DNA from: Taenia hydatigena
Lineage: Eukaryota > Platyhelminthes > Cestoda > Cyclophyllidea > Taeniidae
Direction: 5' to 3'
Assembly (NCBI GenBank): GCA_036345935.2
Contig: JADWOT020000006.1
Coordinates: 16,838,519 to 16,902,518, forward strand
Length of the DNA stretch: 64,000 nucleotides
Part shown: positions 51,549-63,664 of the stretch, one piece after another
Numbering within the stretch: position 1 is the stretch's first letter
Layout of the letters: each line of letters starts with the position of its first letter
The notes under the pieces: model-generated
Databases searched by the model: none
Told to the model about the DNA's origin: nothing
The model's input: the letters and a program-made list of their open reading frames with translations, nothing else
Translations under genes and position numbers: made by a program

Positions 51549-51560
51549 TGGTGGCAGCGG
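51549..51560 (+). other. Primer-binding site of the TRIM
   Basis: TGGTGGCAGCGG begins one base after the 5' LTR. It equals the reverse complement of CCA plus the acceptor-stem end of animal tRNA-Leu(AAG), as I recall that tRNA. A mutated version, TGGTGACAGTG, lies at the same place in the copy at 40932. Confidence 0.75.
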
Positions 51561-52053
51561 AAAGCGGACCCGACTCTATACGGTTTCTATCCCGATCTCT
51601 ACCGCCTGCGGCATGTTGCAGCGGTGCGAAAGAAGTGCATGTGCTACGGATGGCCCACGAACGACGTCCACCACCGGCATCTACCCCCTCTCCGTGTTCT
51701 ACAAGAAAGCTATCAACAACTGAAGCGACACTAACCATGGACCACCTGGAAAGTTTCGTTCCAAAGATTACCCCTATTATACTTGCTTAAGGAGATCGGC
51801 GTGCTAACGCCCCCCTACGGACATACTGATGGTCGGCAGAACCACTTATTCTGAACTTTGTTCCCAAGCCAAACGAAACTCAAAGTGGAATGCACTGTCA
51901 AGAGGGATCACTGACGTTGGTGTCAAGCGTCGCCTCAATCGCGTCGAATGTTGGCGACTGGCATGGTTAGCTCGTGGGTGCTTCTTGCAGCACTGACTAA
52001 GTTGTGATGGCTGATGCGGGAGATGTACCGAGGGGCGCGTCGGGGATGGCGGT

Positions 52054-52069
52054 GGAAAGAGGAGAGGGG
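52054..52069 (+). other. Polypurine tract of the TRIM
   Basis: A 16-base uninterrupted purine run ends three bases before the 3' LTR, the expected position for plus-strand priming. Confidence 0.8.
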
Positions 52070-52639
52070 CAATGTAGTACATTGTTTGTTGGAACTACCG
52101 GTTTCGGTCAGGTACACAGAGGTGGCCATATTGCCTTAGCTGCTTGGGCTGGCCTCTGGGCCATGCCAGCAGCTTATTTCCTTCTGTCTGTTGAATGTAT
52201 ATATTCTACCCTAGCATTCTGCCTTCTTTTGCCTTCGAGGGAGCCTCGGGACCCTACAACGCAATTCATACAAAACTTCTAAAACCAAATTCGCTAGTAA
52301 AAATCCAAATAATTTTGAGGTCTACAATTTATATTTGGAAAATCTCTAGGTACACTTTGCCCTGCTAAATAGCTTCGCTGTATTTTGCTCACCGTCAGCC
52401 TCAAATTTAATGCAATTTCCGTGTATTTTAAACACGAAGATATTGCTATCGCCTCATTTACAAAAGTCTTGGTACTGCATTTAGGATTCAGCTAAAGTTG
52501 CATGGCACTGCAATCAGCACACTGCATGTGTTATAACATCATAAATTGAATTTTCAGCAATTAGATTAAAGAACGCGAATCCGCATCTAGCGGTTCGATT
52601 TTATTAATGTCTCTCGAAGATAATCCGTTATTTTATATA

Positions 52640-52830
52640 TAATAATTTGTTTGTTCTGATTGATGGTTTCGGTCACTTGGATGGACGTATTATTGCCGGA
52701 TTTGCTGGCCTCCGAGCCAAGCCAGAAGTCCCGCTCCCTCTGCTTACTGAATATATATATATATATATATACATATTGTTCTAGTCGTATGCCTTCTTTT
52801 TTCTTCAGGAAAGTCTCGGGTTGCTGCAGT
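52640..52830 (+). mobile_element. Degraded solo LTR with expanded AT repeat, TRIM family
   Basis: A TTTGTTTGTTCTGATTG stretch, GGTTTCGGTCACTTGG, GCTGGCCTCCGAGCC, a (TA)n tract near 52748-52772, and CCTTCTTTTTTCTTCAGG with a GTCTCGGG end follow the LTR order. The dinucleotide tract is an expansion of the short TATATA found in other copies. Confidence 0.7.
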
Positions 52831-53314
52831 ATACGTTTGTTTTATTAGACCCAGATGAGAATAAACCAATGGTTCTGAATATACCTTACCTCCTCAGGGG
52901 CGTCAGACTCGATTGTGCGAAATTCCGTTTAGTGCCTCGAGACTTACCACTGGAAAGAAAATGCATAGTAATGCAGCATAACGTAAATTATTCACTGGTA
53001 AGGGGTTGGAGGTCTACGGGCATAGTCCGGAGACCATGCCACCCCACCGAAGCACAAAAGCCGTGAAATTCTTTACCCGTGCAACCAAAGGAAGAAACTA
53101 AACAATGTGGGCAATGCACGATTGCGATCACTTTGTATAGCACGAAATCTCTACGCAATGCGTACTACCGTCCACAAATCGGTCCAGTGTGTTGAGGCTA
53201 GAAATAAACTATGAAAGCGCGGTGGTTTGATTTTATGGTCATCTATGTGCTTATTATCCACTCTGCAGTAAAGTGTTAGGAAAGTACTGGCAACCATCAT
53301 TATTAAAGGATATT

Positions 53315-53487
53315 TGGCAATACTTTGTTTGTTTGGACTGCCGGTTTCGGTCAGGGTAACAGAGGTGGCCATATTACCCTAGCTGCGTAGGCTGGCCTTT
53401 GAGCCAGACCAGCAGCTCAATTCCTTCTGTCTGTTAAAGATATGTATTCTGCTTTCGTGTACCTTCAAGAGAGCCTCGGAAGCTACA
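53315..53487 (+). mobile_element. Solo LTR, TRIM family, with ATATT target duplication
   Basis: From TGGCAATACTTTG to GGAAGCTACA, 173 bp, with the conserved blocks CCGGTTTCGGTCAGGG, GGTGGCCATATTACCC and GCTGGCC. ATATT flanks both ends (53310-53314 and 53488-53492), a perfect 5-bp target duplication. Confidence 0.87.
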
Positions 53488-53492
53488 ATATT

Positions 53493-54243
53493 CCTTACTT
53501 CGCTGACCCATTAGCGTAAAGCTTCCGAAATTTCCTATTACAGCTTCCATTGTTTAGATCCCTACTAGCTTTACATATTAAGTTTTTAAAATATTGGAGA
53601 TCCCAGTACACTACAACTAGTTATTTCGGAAACCATGTCCTTGTAAAGCTTTTCGATAAGTTCGAATGTGCATCACAAAACCAAAACTCATTAGAAAGTT
53701 GCCCCAACATGCCTTATTATATAATGTGCCTTAATATTCTTAATTTGGTTAAGACATAATACAAACGTAAACCTTGCATTTTCTGTTTGCGTGTTGTTTA
53801 AATTTTTCAGTTATCTGTACTTTTAAAAAGAAATTTTATAATTCAAGGTGATTGTTGGAGAACTAATGAATTTTTACTGTTCCGTTTTTGCATAATTTTA
53901 GTGTTATAGGGTTTATTTTCAACAGTTGGCTTTCGACAGTGTGTATACTTTTCCTGTGCACGCAATGCTGCTTTGTCCATAGCGCCTTCCTATTCTCATG
54001 CTAGTTTATTCATCACTGAACAATCCTTTGTTTCTCACGTCACATGTGCGGAGGTTAAACTGCGTATGAATGCTCCTTAACTTTGTCGCTTATATTTTTC
54101 ACTAACTTAACACTCTTAATTGGACTAGGGATTAAGTTATCTCGTTTGGTTGCAAATGCATTATTTGAAACCCATCTCCTGGAGAGTGCATTGTAGTTGT
54201 TTAGGTGATGTATTTGTTTTGATAAATTTTTTTATCTGTAGTT
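53493..54243. other. Presumed 5' region of the FERM gene
   Basis: AT-rich interval between the last LTR copy and the first coding exon. An acceptor-like TTATCTGTAG just before 54242 suggests that an untranslated 5' exon or a spliced-leader acceptor precedes the ATG. No other gene was seen. Confidence 0.4.
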
Positions 54244-57200
54244 ATGCAAGAACATTGTGGAAGTGCTATCTCTCCGAAACATCCCGTTGGGAAAAGACCA
54301 ATTAGAGTCCGAGTTCTCTTACTGGATGGGCATCTAGAAAATTTCATACTATCGGTAAACCAAGAACGGTCTTGTTTCTAGTCTCGCATGCTTGACAGCT
54401 TCCTACCTTACAGTTGATAAAATATTTTCTTTTTTGCTCTTTTGCGTAAATTCTCAGGCTGCTTTTTTTTTAGCCGCGATGTCCAGGTCAAGAATTTTTT
54501 GATTTGGTCGTTCAATCACTACAATTGGAAGATACCGATTACTTTGACTTGGAATATGAAGATGTTATGGGAAATAAGGTTGTGGTTGATACTTAAAAAC
54601 GTACTTTTCGTGTGATACTAGTCACAAAATATCTAGACAGCAAATACCACTGCGATAGATAACCTTCGAGTGTTTGCTTACTTCGATTATTGTGTTTTAC
54701 AGGCAGATGTCTTCACCTATATTTTTATGCACCTTACAAAACTTTTGTTTCTAATATAGCATTTAGAAACTTACCTTAATGACCTTGCATTATTTTCTTG
54801 CTTAACATTTGGGTTTACATAAAAGCCTTGGTAGCTTAGCACATTTAATACGGTTTGAAATACGCCATCTCTGTCTTTATTCACTACTACAATGTACTAT
54901 TTCAGTGCTGGCTTGACCACTTTAAACCCATATACAAGCCTGTCTCACAAATGCTTCGAAAGCCGGCTCAGTTTTCCTTCAAAGTGAAGTTTTATACTAC
55001 ACATCTTAATCTCCTCACGAACAAGCTGACCAGGTACGCAAAGCTTTGTCCAGGTATATGGCTAAAGCTGAACTTACCGGTTTGCTTTTTGTATAGTTTT
55101 GCCACAGATGAAGTTAATTTCTGTGCTGCAATCACAGACGTAAAATGATGCCTTCACTCCTTTTACTTCCATTATAGTAAATTAAGATAAATCAATTTCT
55201 CTTGCTTTTAACAAATAACATTGGACGATACAGTTACTTACCCTTCTCTAATTTACCAATACCATATGCGTTAACCTTTGCGAAGACCCAAGAGATTTTA
55301 TTTAAACTTCCTGCCATGGTACATAATGGATATTCCACCAAATTTTAGCCCTAAAAAATTCCTTTTGTTTTTTTGACCTTTGAATAATGATCGAGACTTA
55401 AGCTTTCCTTAGCACTACTTTTTTACTTACACTATGATGTCTTCGACAGACTATTCAACTGCGACCAATATCTGCACGGCTTGAACACAATAATCGCGTT
55501 TCTTAACTCTCCCTATGTCTAAGCTAAGAACTGCAGCAATAAAATCTTTCCCCTTCAATATCCTTGTCTTGTTGTAAGTGATCCGTCTTTAAGGCGTACT
55601 TACCGAGTGCGGGATATTACGGATAGAATTTGCATTGTGAACATTGTAAAACTCTTAAACTTTTGACTTTTCGTTGTTTCTATTTGGCTTTAAATACTAA
55701 ATACTGCTGCATAACCTTTAAAAGGTTTTTAGAAGCTTTACTCTGAGAAAGCCTAATATTTATTTTATGGTTACTTGAATTTATATTAGGAGCATTTTCT
55801 CTTGGCATCGTGCTTTCATTTTTAACACTGAAAAGTGTTCGATAAAATCTTCACCTCTCCATAGTGTGCGGAAGCCATTTGGTCTAAGAAAGCACCTTAT
55901 TAGCCACGTTTTGTTGAAGCAAAAGCGTAATAAAATTACCTCATTGTTATGGCCTCACTCCTGTTCGAGCTGCAACCCAAGTTTGATTTGCCCAATGGTA
56001 GAATGCGTGCGATTCGACCAGTTCATTGGATCACGCATCGGTGCTTCAACCTTTACCCCCCTCTTAAATTTAAAATCCAATCTTTTAACTTTATTCAATA
56101 AATCTTTCAGATCTTTATCTTCGCCAAGCTCTTATCCTCATTTGGACATCTTTCAACGAATTATAGCCGAAAGCATTGCCTAAATATTTATGAAATTTGC
56201 TACGATATTCCATCATGCTTTAATTTGTGTTAAATTAGCTATTGCATTAAAATACTCTGAGTTTTTCAGATTCCAATTTGGACTCAATTTTTGGTACCGT
56301 TGTTAGCTATTTTTAGTTAAAATCGTTTAATTAATAATTAAGTTTTTTTAGAAAATGATCGTGGGTAATGTTGATCGTAATGTAGGTGCCTCACTCTCAA
56401 ATCCTCCGTTTAACCTTTGTCACTTCTTATGCCCGTGGAGGCGTCTGTTTACGCCTTCGTCACAGTTATCCGATGTGTTTTTATTAGGAGATTGCCCATT
56501 TTATGTTAATTACTGCGGAATGCATGAACTAGACTTTCATTTATTCATAAATGTATTTCTCATTCGGCTCTGCAGACGGTTATTTGCGCTACAAGTGAAA
56601 AAAGATTTAATTGATGGGGAATTAAACTGCGGTGAGAATACTGCTGCACTTCTAACGGCTTTTGTTCTTCAAGGTAAGCGTAAAACCACGACGCTTTACG
56701 AATTAAATATCATGTTTTCGCCTCATTTTACTAATCTATATGCTCATCGGTTCGCTTGAAATATAGCCGTTGCTCCTATAAATGTCTTTTGGTTTTTCGC
56801 CCAATTAGCTGACTGACCAGCGAGCTCACACGCGTCTTGTGTTCCAGTATTGATAATAGAAGATGAATATATGATGACGGTCAGGGTCTTCTGGAGAAAT
56901 TATTTGACAGATTACTTTAGACTAACCTATGCATAGGCTTTAAATTATTAATCTTCCCTGAGTGTGCGATTTCCATTTACCAAAACTGCCCTTAAACTTG
57001 CTTGCAAGGTTAAGTTGAACTTTAGGATTACCTACATCGTATCAAAACCCAAAGCAATGCCTTGATATCCAAAAAATGTCTCCATCTTATGTATTTTTAT
57101 CTCATCGTTTCAATTGCAATTTTCTCGTTGATTTATCTCATGCATTCCTGTCCACATGGTTTAGTGAGTGAATTTTGCGCTCAATTAGCCGTCCGCTAGG

Positions 57201-60200
57201 ATCTACCACAGATTTCTGGCATTGAAGCATCGTTGCTTGTAGTAGGTTGCTCCAAAGGCGTTAGAGTTGGTGCGCTTCAGTGAGGTCTCAGTTTAGAAAC
57301 CTTCATCGAAGTTAATGCTTGACCATTTGACCAAGATACAGTCACCTCAGTGGCATTTGTCACGCAGATTTATATTCATTCCATCACTTGTTCCATGATC
57401 GCACAATCCACCAAGTTTGTGTTTTTTTCGTTAATTTATCCGTTGGTGGTTTGTTTGTGAAACGAGCAGCTGCAGTAGTAAATGCAAATTACAAAACTAG
57501 TGGGATGCTACCCTTCACAAATTCTTTTTTGAACTACTCTTGAAATATGTATGTCATTAGTATGAACGAGTGATTTCGTCCAGGTGCAAGTCCTTTACGA
57601 CACGTCTCGACGAGTACTGAAAGATGATTCCCGCATAAACCATTTGAAGCTCCATGTCAGCTTAATAAAATTTATGACGATTTCTATGCTTTTAACAATG
57701 TTTTGTCCATACACTTCCTGTTTTGGTAACTATGCCGTTTTAAAATGTTTCCATCTCTATTTTGGATTGGGATTCCACAATACTCGTTTATCCATTCTAA
57801 ACAATCTAACAATAAAGCTAAAAAATTGAGGGCAATTCTGTAAGGTGAAATTGGGGAGCCTTTTTGTGTAAGTGATAAATAATGACTCAGGTAAAATCCG
57901 TTCTTGTTCTCTTAGCGTCGATGAATTAGGGGACGTCTAAGATGCTAAATACATTTGAACTCACATTTTTAAAATCCCATATGAAACTCTATTGTTCTTT
58001 CCCATTATGGGAATTACCTCCGTTTCTACTAGAAACACTTTGTCTGTGTACGCAAGTGTATCCTTGTCAGTCAATCTTCCCTAGTATTTTTAGGCAGCAA
58101 TCGAACCCCAAATGGTTCTTATTTCTACGGCAAAAACCTGCCCTCTTTGAACATCTGCTATTAATTTATCCCTCTAAAGTGAAGATATTTTGCGTCACTT
58201 ATCTCTTTTGCAAAAGTGGTCTCCTCACCTGGCTTTTTTGACAAAATAATCGCAAGTAATTAGTGGTGACTGACTTTACATTGATTGCTTTTATGAAAAG
58301 TCTTTTATTTTTACTCTTAATACCCGATTTTCTTCTTTTCGATATAGCCGAGCTGGGAGACCGTGAAGAAGAAGATAGACGCGTATTAAGTTACTTGGAG
58401 AACATACGCCTGGGCAAGCAGTACTCCCCTGCCTTCATATCCAAAGTGGTAGACTTGCACAGTAACCTAGAGTAATTGATCTGCTAGGTTTTCTGTTGTT
58501 AACTCTTGCATTAAGCGTTCTTTAGAAGGCATCCAGTTGTTATTCGTGCTAGGTATAAATGCGTTGGTGGTTTCTTGTACACCTTTCTTAAAACCCAGAA
58601 TGGATTTGTAAACGCTTCAGACTTCGATCTGTTAATGACCCCTTGCTCTATTTCGATCGTAAAGTAGGTGTTTTTATGTTTAAATCTTTGTCAACTTATC
58701 TTGAATGCATTTTATATTACTATGTCTCGAAAAGAAACCATCACTCACTTATCGCCAGAATTAATTCATTCATTATTTTTGGCATGGTTTATGCCTAAGT
58801 TCGCTCCTAAATATGTAATTTTATTTGCGTCCTCTTGGAGTAATTTATTTGAGTCTAGTTATTCTCATAATTTATTTACTCACATTTAGAACCGGTTTGT
58901 TTTGTCTCTTTCATGCCTACTTCTGATCATTGAGACTTGGGACAAACTTGCTTTTTTATTATTTAGAGGAATGTCCGAAGGAGAAGCAGATTACCGTCTT
59001 TTAGATGCGGCGAGGAAATTGGAGTTCTACGGTTTGAAGCTTCATCCTGCCAGGGTAATGCCTCCATAGCTCATTATAGCTATTGACTTTGTAGTGATTA
59101 ACTCCTGCATCCAAATTAGCATACTAATTTTCGGGTGCCGCTTTCATAGTAAGGGTAATCTCAAGCGAGCAAAAACCATTTTTGTCATGCCATGTAAGCA
59201 AATTTAACCTTTGAATTTCTAAGGATGAATTGATTGCCTATTGCACTCCAGTTGGTAACCTATACAGGGGCTCTACATTTTTATGCTAAGTGTCTATGGT
59301 ATAAGTTCCTAAAAAATTTTGGAGAAGTACCCTTTCTAAAGGTGCTCCAAAATTTACTTGCCCTCAGCTGCGAGCATTCGCTCTAAGCTGCATAGTGTGC
59401 GTTTCTAGGTAGGTATTGCATTGTGCTTCTTCACTAAGAAGAAACGTCCTATAGTTGTTTCCGTTTAGCAGTACGCCTATGGCGCTATAACTTTCTCGAT
59501 ATTGCTGAAGTCTCATGAGTGCCGTCCAAGGGGCAAGCTCATCGTAGCAACCATAAAGTGCCTTTGCGCTTACTTCAACAAGTCATGTGTCTGGCAAGAC
59601 CTACAGGTGTGCATTCTACAAGGTTTGATGTCTACCCATCCCAGTCTAGTTGTTGATGCATAGAAGATATTACTTAATTCGGCTATGTAGATGGTGATCT
59701 AGATTTTTGTCCAACTCTTCAAGTGGAAGCTTTTTTGCCAACACCTCCTTGAAGTTCTTTTAAAGGGATTTCTCCCCGAAAAAACGGTTTTCATAACCCT
59801 ATAGGATCTAAGAATAAGCGCCAATCTTTTCTACATGGTGAGTGTTTTAGCAGGATAACCAATCCGATTTGTCGTTCACTCTCCACAAAATCGTTTGCTT
59901 CTAATTTTGTAAATACCGTTTTTGTTTGGGTTGTTTCCGCACAACTCGGAGGCGTCGTAACATATTATTTGCATATTTTGGCAGTATTTTTCTTATTAAA
60001 TGATAAAATAGGTTTTAGAGCAGTTACTTTAGCCGTAGTATTTTTATGCTAGATTTAACTTTTTGCCTCTTGTCCTTTGTGATTAAATAACTTGTAGTCT
60101 TTAACGCATTTAGCGTAATTTTCCTTTTTAAAGACATTACAGGGTACTTAAATCTTAAGCAAAATCCATCCCTATGATGTCTTTTCTGTTCGACAACGGG

Positions 60201-63200
60201 TAACCCTTAGCATATTGCTCCATTACGTCGGGCTCGACAAATCTTGTAGTAAAAAATGTGTTTCTTAACGCATCTCATAAGTGGTTTTAGAAATGAGCCC
60301 ATTTGAAAAAAGTTTGTTCTAGGAAACTATTCATCTACCCTAATATTCTTTAGCATTTGCTCGCATTTCAGGAAAACGGTGGGATCCTTCTCAATTTGGG
60401 CGTTACGCATGCGGGTCTTTTTCTCTATCAGGGCAAAAACAAGTTGAATCATTTTAGCTGGTCAAAAATACGCAAGCTCAGTTTCAAACGTGCCAAATTC
60501 CTCATAAAACTACATCCTGGAACGGAGGTAGGTTACTTGTTGCCGCCCCTCAAGTTAACACTCTTGTGTCTGCAGCTTTTATCACTGCCTCGAAGCACTT
60601 CGGTTTCTAACTTACCATGGACCTCAACTATAATAATCTTTTGCAGTGTCATCATTACAGAAATGTCCAAGCGTTGGCACCTTGCGAACGCAAGCATATT
60701 TTTAAATCAACTTACTGACAACGACAACTACTAGTGGCGTGTGACCAATGCTAGTACAGGCGTATGTTGGAGCACTAGTGACAAAGTTGCCTTTTTTGGA
60801 TGATGGGCAATGACCTTCAGTTTTGATGCGATAAAATTTCATAATCTTTGACCGCCTATTGTACCCATTTACTACCTACTTGTTATGCCTAGCTGACAAA
60901 CATCCGAATTTTCAGTAAAGGATGAAGTTCATCAAGTCATGGTAACCAAATTTACAATTATTATATTTTGCGTTAGATCTACATCATTTGATGGCAAATT
61001 ACCTAAGAGGACCCCCAAATGCATTCTCTTCATGGTCCAACTAAGTAAATGAACGCTCTAAATGCTTCGATCAACATGGTTTTGAGTACTTTTGCATCCG
61101 GTCCCGGGTAGATGGTGTGTAGTTTTGGGAAATTTATTCGGGAAATCTGGTCATGATCGAAAGGCGCATCTCATAATATGGGTATGGCGCCATAATCCTA
61201 TTCAACTTGATGCCACTTGAGATAATATCGGCTCTCAACCAGAATATTTTCCACCCTGCCTTTTAAATAAGCCTTTCGGGAAGGACACAATTGAGTTCAA
61301 CTTCGAGAGTCGAGATGCATGTAAGAACTTTTGGAAGAAGTGTCTCGAGCATCACGCCTTCTTCCGGTCTCGGGAGATGCGCGGAGAGCCAGGTGCAGGA
61401 GGCGGAGGAGTGGGGGGCTTCGGGTCAGGAATATGGAGCTCCACTGCGCCGCCTGCCCACCCCTACGCCTCGCAGCCGAGCCTTCGTTTCGCCGAGGACG
61501 TCGGAAGTAAAAGCAGCAGCCGAGGCCTCACTCGGAGTGCGAGTCTTAAAAGCGGTCGCAGTCAGGGTCTTTTTAGCAAGGGATCGTCCTACAGGTAGCT
61601 TTTAATGTGCTTCTTTTTTGTCTTTGACTTTACATTGTATTACGCCGGTGGGTGAGGTGCCATTTATAGCTATTTTTGCTCAAATGGGTGCATGTATTTG
61701 TGTTCAAGTGTGCATGTTTTTAGGTCAACTCTCAATGGAGTTCATTTGTATGCTACTCAACGGTTCTTCAAGTTGCATGGATGACTTCTCCACGGGGAGC
61801 ATATATATTCAGCAGAAGTCATAATAGATTAGGTGTTTGAATATTGATCTTTGATGTAAAATAATATACACTACAATGTTATTTTGTTCTCGTAGAACAA
61901 CCTCATATTAAGTCGCCGGGTGTTTCTCAAAGAAAGATCGGAATGTTAACTTGGATGCACAAATTAATTGGTGCGGCATTGTTTAATCAGGCATTATTCT
62001 CATAACTCGGAATATTTATTCACAGACTTCTCTGTCCATTTTTTGATGTTATAAGTCAATCGACTGCGTGGATCTCGATCTATAGTAGTCGATGGTTTAC
62101 GCAATTTCCTCAAAGAATGTATTCCTGGTAGCATGACTGCAGAAGTACTCATGATTTTTAATCCACACATCTATTGTGCGTCAAATTCTTAATATCCTCT
62201 GAATTTAAATTTTGCTATTTTTAATCATCACAGGTTATTCTACACCAAAGCATCTTGTTATTGGCATAATTTATGCCTAACCTCCTTTACCTTTACCTCA
62301 AACAAGTTCGCAGCGTCAATCTTTTTTTCATTATTTGCCACACATTCAAACAGCAATTGGAAGGAAAGTTGCTTGTCAAGTTGGCAACTCTGTGCGTGAT
62401 TTTCACATTGTCTGATTAAACCTCTTTTATTTTGACATATCACCCTTGGATTAAACTCATTTGTCCGGATTTAAACTTCAGTGCATCGTTTATTAAAGGG
62501 TTGATGCAAATCCTACAGTTCTTAATTTACAGTAAGTTTGCTCAGACATTTATGCACTTCACATAACTTCCATTTTATATGCATCATAAATGGTGAAATC
62601 AAAGCCCAATTTTGTAGCCGTTTAGTAATGAACCTCTTAGCTGATTTTAAAAAAAAAAAGGCATAAAATTCACCCCTTTTTAGTAAACGCGCTTGTTTGC
62701 GAAAGTTTACAGAGGTTTTTGTAACGCGCAGTCAAAAATTTGCCTACATTCTTCCGCAGCCCACCGCATTTAATTTTCTTCACCGATTGGTCAAAGTAAA
62801 GCGTCTTTACGGGCATGAAGGCAGGGGTAGGCTTTAAATCAGTTCTATAAATGCCACTTGAATCCGTTGAAGTGGGTCCTGTTATCAGTTGGCCGTACAC
62901 ACGCTTTGGCATGCGTTCCAACTTTGTACAAATGCTAACAATGAACAAGCATGCAATGTGCACGCACATTTTGCCGCGTTTTATTTGTACCCAACTCTTC
63001 TTGCCGTCAAAGCTATCTAAGTATATTTTACGTAAGCGTATGGTGGTGTAACTCTTAATTAATCATGATTCGTGTTTGTTTGTTATCCGGTTTAGCTGTA
63101 TTTACTCTTATATTTTTATCGTCGGATCACTTTATAACCTGTTTTATGTGTAGATACTGCGGGAGAACACAACAGCAACTAATCGAAAACTCGTATGCTT

Positions 63201-63599
63201 CGAGTATAGGAATCATATCTTCAGAAAAGTGAGTGATAGGTTGAGTATATGGTAGTGGCCCAACTTTTTATGAGAAATCTTTTAATGCATTCTTTCTCTT
63301 TCCGTAGGCGATCCAAGTCAGTGGGTCGCCTTGGTTCAGGTCAGAATCTCAGTTGCCTTGGGTCACCTCACCTCCATCGCAGTGTTGCTCATGTTGACGA
63401 AAAGCACGAAGAGGATCTCCCAAGAATGCTGCAGCACCAGCAGTGTCTCTTCCGAGGTAGCAGCTCTAGCACAGTAGCTGCTGACTTTGGTCCGCCAACA
63501 ATCAGTCTTCCGGATCATTATCAACTCCTTTTCCTTTCCACACCCATTCGAAGGCCACTTTCCACTAGGTTAGTTCCGGTCATGCCCATCCCTAAATAA
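54244..63599 (+). CDS. FARP/FRMD7-type FERM-domain protein
   Basis: Membrane-cytoskeleton adaptor; FARP proteins join a FERM domain to a Rho-GEF, while FRMD7 has FERM only. Exons: 54244-54354, 54474-54578, 54906-55033, 56576-56673, 58348-58471, 58967-59054, 60372-60527, 61284-61594, 63154-63228, 63308-63599; all phases agree, giving about 495 aa. FERM lobe 1 (about residues 18-100): [37 protein letters not shown]. Lobe 2: [42 protein letters not shown]. Lobe 3: [55 protein letters not shown] Gly/Ser-rich insert of about 70 residues separates lobe 3 from the FERM-adjacent motif [16 protein letters not shown]. The last exon reads to TAA at 63597-63599. A phase-correct GTTAGT donor at 63569 could instead continue the gene beyond the window. 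Confidence 0.9.
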
Positions 63600-63658
63600 T
63601 CTGTTCGAAGTCTGGGAATGTGAAGATGTGTTATTGATGTTTGGATTTTTTTCATGTC

Positions 63659-63664
63659 AATAAA
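63659..63664 (+). terminator. Candidate polyadenylation signal of the FERM gene
   Basis: AATAAA 60 bp after the in-frame stop at 63599. It supports an mRNA ending here with only FERM and FERM-adjacent domains. The remaining bases to 64000 hold no recognised exon. Confidence 0.5.

Larger units (their letters stand above)
51362..52258 (+). mobile_element. Complete TRIM (terminal-repeat retrotransposon in miniature)
   Basis: An 897-bp element with two direct LTRs of 186 bp each (51362-51547 and 52073-52258), both running from TGTAGTAC to CTACA. The internal region is only 525 bp and cannot encode gag-pol. One base after the 5' LTR is TGGTGGCAGCGG (51549-51560), which I match to the complement of a tRNA-Leu 3' end. 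Directly before the 3' LTR is a purine run, GGAAAGAGGAGAGGGG (52054-52069). Flanks ATGCA (51357-51361) and ACGCA (52259-52263) look like a 5-bp target duplication with one transition. The LTRs differ at roughly 25-30 positions by eye, so the insertion is not recent. No conserved protein was recognised; a 112-codon open frame (51452-51790) starts inside the 5' LTR. Mobilisation would need enzymes from another element. Confidence 0.92.
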
